Positions 12,290 through 13,882 of a stretch of 13,882 nucleotides of DNA are shown here, piece by piece. The DNA comes from Betaproteobacteria bacterium (lineage in GTDB: Bacteria > Pseudomonadota > Gammaproteobacteria > Burkholderiales > SG8-39). The notes beneath the pieces were generated by a model, which was not told the origin of the DNA, did not search any database, and saw nothing but the letters and a program-made list of their open reading frames with translations. Each line of letters starts with the position of its first letter. Positions within the stretch are counted from its first letter, which is position 1. A program made the position numbers and the translations under genes. The stretch covers positions 1-13,882 of the forward strand of contig JAEKLK010000054.1 in NCBI GenBank assembly GCA_019509895.1, written 5' to 3'.

Positions 12290-13591
12290 ATGCTGACGCG
12301 CGAACAGAACGAGCTCCTATGCCGCGTTGGGGGCGACGCGCCGATGGGCGGCATCATGCGCCGCCACTGGCTGCCGGTATGCATGTCGGAGGAAGTGGCG
12401 GAAAACGATGGCGCGCCGGTGCGCTCGCGGCTGGTGGGCGAGAGCCTGGTCGTCTTCCGCGATTCGAATGGCAAGCTCGGCGTGCTCGACGAGCACTGCC
12501 CGCACCGCGGTGCTTCGCTGGTCTTCGGCCGCAACGAAGAGTGCGGCCTGCGCTGCCTCTACCACGGCTGGAAGTTCGACGTGGACGGCAACATCCTAGA
12601 GATGGCCTCCGAGCCGGACGGCTCGGCGCTGATGAAGTCGCTCAAGCAGAAGTCCTACCCGGTGCGCGAAGCGGGCGGCTTCGTCTGGGCCTGGCTCGGG
12701 CCGAAAGACGAGCTGCGAGAGTTCGAGCCCCCCGCCTGGGCGCCCAAGCCGGGCATCAAGTACGCGATCGTGAAGATGCACGCCGCCTGCAACTGGGCGC
12801 AGGTGCTCGAAGGCTCGATCGATTCGGCGCACAGCTCGAGCCTGCACTCGACCAACATGCCGGCGGCGGAGGATGTGTATGGTTCCACCGCGACCGACGA
12901 AGCGTGGTACCGGCCCTCGAACGACAAGGCGCCGCGCATGCAGTTCGAGCCGACGCCGTATGGCTTCCGCTACGCGGCGCTGCGCAAGCCGATCAAGAAT
13001 CCCGAGACCGACCAGTACGTACGCACGACGCTCTTCATCGCGCCCTTCACCGTGCTGATTCCGCCCAACAACCAGTACAACCTCGCGCAGATGCTCGTGC
13101 CGGTGGACGACGTGAATACGATGTTCTACTGGATCGCCTGGCACCCGGATCCGAAGAAGGGCATCTCGCAGGAGGCGTGGCGGCGCTTCTGCGGCGCCAC
13201 GGTGGGCGAGGACATCAATGCCGATTTCACCAAGAAGCGCACGCTGCATAACCTGTACATGCAGGACCGCGCCGCCATGAAGAAGGGCGATTTCACCGGC
13301 ATCAAAGGCATCCCGACGCAGGACATGGCGATGTGGGAATCGATGGGGCCGATCGCTGATCGCAGCCGCGATCATCCCGGCTCGAGCGACATGGCGGTGG
13401 TGCAGTTTCGCCGCATGATGGTCGGCGCCGCCAAGAAATTCAAGGAAGGCGCGCCCGCCATTGGCACGACGAGCAAAGTGCCGCCGTCGAAGCTCGCCTC
13501 ATTTGAAGGCATCGTGCCGAAGAGCACCGATTGGCGCACCTTGGGAACAGATGCGGGCGTGCCGGCCGACGAAGCGGTCAGTGCAAAATGA
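12290..13591 (+). CDS. Rieske aromatic-ring-hydroxylating oxygenase, alpha subunit (phthalate 4,5-dioxygenase type)
   Basis: This 433-residue oxygenase component has the Rieske 2Fe-2S motif C70-P-H72 and C89-L-Y-H92, seen as CPHRGASLVFG and CLYHGW. The catalytic domain contains NWAQVLEGSIDSAHSSSLH, giving D178-x2-H181-x4-H186, the iron-binding histidines and the bridging Asp. Such proteins in the phthalate 4,5-dioxygenase group are homo-oligomers that add O2 to phthalate to form the cis-4,5-dihydrodiol and need a separate reductase with FMN and 2Fe-2S. That reductase is not in the window. The start is supported by GAGGAGG about five bases before the ATG. Its promoter lies over the 20-bp palindrome. 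Neighbouring dehydrogenase and decarboxylase genes support phthalate as substrate, though other aromatic acids remain possible. Confidence 0.9.
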   Translation: MLTREQNELLCRVGGDAPMGGIMRRHWLPVCMSEEVAENDGAPVRSRLVGESLVVFRDSNGKLGVLDEHCPHRGASLVFGRNEECGLRCLYHGWKFDVDGNILEMASEPDGSALMKSLKQKSYPVREAGGFVWAWLGPKDELREFEPPAWAPKPGIKYAIVKMHAACNWAQVLEGSIDSAHSSSLHSTNMPAAEDVYGSTATDEAWYRPSNDKAPRMQFEPTPYGFRYAALRKPIKNPETDQYVRTTLFIAPFTVLIPPNNQYNLAQMLVPVDDVNTMFYWIAWHPDPKKGISQEAWRRFCGATVGEDINADFTKKRTLHNLYMQDRAAMKKGDFTGIKGIPTQDMAMWESMGPIADRSRDHPGSSDMAVVQFRRMMVGAAKKFKEGAPAIGTTSKVPPSKLASFEGIVPKSTDWRTLGTDAGVPADEAVSAK

Positions 13592-13601
13592 GACCTGAAC
13601 G

Positions 13602-13634
13602 GTCGTCCCCGCGAAGGCGGGGACCCCGTTAAAC
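13602..13634 (+). repeat. REP-like palindrome, copy 2
   Basis: GTCGTCCCCGCGAAGGCGGG starts this element, which ends GACCCCGTTAAAC. Its internal stem is CCCCGC with GCGGGG-like arms. It begins 11 bases after the oxygenase stop and forms an inverted pair with the copy at 13664-13691. Confidence 0.85.
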
Positions 13635-13663
13635 GAAATGGACAACAAGTTTTCTAATCGCCT

Positions 13664-13691
13664 AAACGGGGTCCCGGCCTGCGCGGGGACG
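13664..13691 (-). repeat. REP-like palindrome, copy 3 (inverted partner)
   Basis: AAACGGGGTCCCGGCCTGCG begins the element and GCGGGGACGAC ends it. It is the reverse complement of copy 2 with a few changes. The two copies, 29 bases apart, could fold into one long stem, as in BIME-type clusters, and would shield or end the oxygenase transcript. Confidence 0.85.
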
Positions 13692-13701
13692 ACTGATTAA
13701 T

Positions 13702-13882
13702 CAATGGCAAACCTTCCCGAGGGACGCTGGCTCGACGTCGACGGCGTCCGCACGCGGTACTTTGAAGCGGGCCGCGGCGAGCCGATCGTCTTCATCTACG
13801 GCGGCAATTTCGGCACGGGCGACTCGGCTTCCAGCGCCTATACCTGGAATAACCAGCTCGCCCCGCTCTCCGAGCACTTGCG
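13702..13882 (+). CDS. Alpha/beta hydrolase, N-terminal part (runs off the window)
   Basis: Sixty codons are present, starting MANLPEGRWLDVDGVRTRYF and continuing with PIVFIYGGNFGTGDSASSAYTWNNQ. The opening pattern (W-L-D-V-D-G-V-R-T-x-Y, then a hydrophobic strand and a Gly-rich oxyanion loop) is that of alpha/beta hydrolases of the MhpC kind. The nucleophile lies beyond the window. Its place after the oxygenase, in the same direction, suggests a role in the same pathway, for example releasing phthalate from a monoester or opening a ring-cleavage product; this is inference. No ribosome binding site is well placed; the REP copy ends only ten bases before the ATG. Confidence 0.8.

Noticed and set aside
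13602..13691. CRISPR-like repeat-spacer structure
   Set aside because: Only two copies, in opposite orientation, with differing sequence; this is a REP pair.

Overview
The window is GC-rich DNA with the gene content of a soil- or water-type betaproteobacterium (Burkholderiales-like). The pointers are a Bug/TctC-type solute receptor, a phthalate catabolic cluster, IorB-type molybdenum hydroxylase genes, an ECF sigma factor with a DUF4142 partner, and dispersed REP-type palindromes. The lineage is inferred from gene content only.

Left part (1-4723, all + strand): the last codons of one gene, then a Tat-exported molybdopterin-binding dehydrogenase large subunit, a CDGSH iron-sulfur protein, a small FAD/NAD(P)H oxidoreductase, an ECF sigma factor, a DUF4142 exported protein and a cupredoxin domain. 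The cupredoxin has no export signal and lies in the -1 frame of DUF4142, just after a GGGAAAG heptamer.

Middle part (4724-8600, all - strand): a decayed fragment of a GDT1/UPF0016 transporter, a secreted Gln/Asn/Ser/Gly-rich repeat protein with curlin-like motifs, a CsgH-like periplasmic protein, a MipA/OmpV outer-membrane gene with an internal deletion and frameshift, an enoyl-CoA hydratase/isomerase gene without its start that is fused out of frame to a lipoprotein gene, and two tandem paralogous small membrane proteins, one without a normal start codon. Several genes here look damaged at junctions. The two best candidates for something new are the curli-like pair and the DUF4142/cupredoxin junction.

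Right part (8594-13882): a phthalate 4,5-dioxygenation module. It has a 4,5-dihydroxyphthalate decarboxylase (-), a divergent tripartite tricarboxylate receptor (+), a MarR regulator (-), a Gfo/Idh/MocA dihydrodiol dehydrogenase (-), a Rieske oxygenase alpha subunit (+), and the start of an alpha/beta hydrolase (+). Together they would convert phthalate to protocatechuate, with the receptor capturing the substrate and the hydrolase perhaps releasing it from an ester. A perfect 20-bp palindrome between the divergent dehydrogenase and oxygenase genes is a strong candidate operator for the MarR protein. Three copies of a REP-like palindrome lie in this part; one supplies the C-terminal codons of the MarR gene. 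No rRNA, tRNA, CRISPR array or intact insertion sequence was seen.
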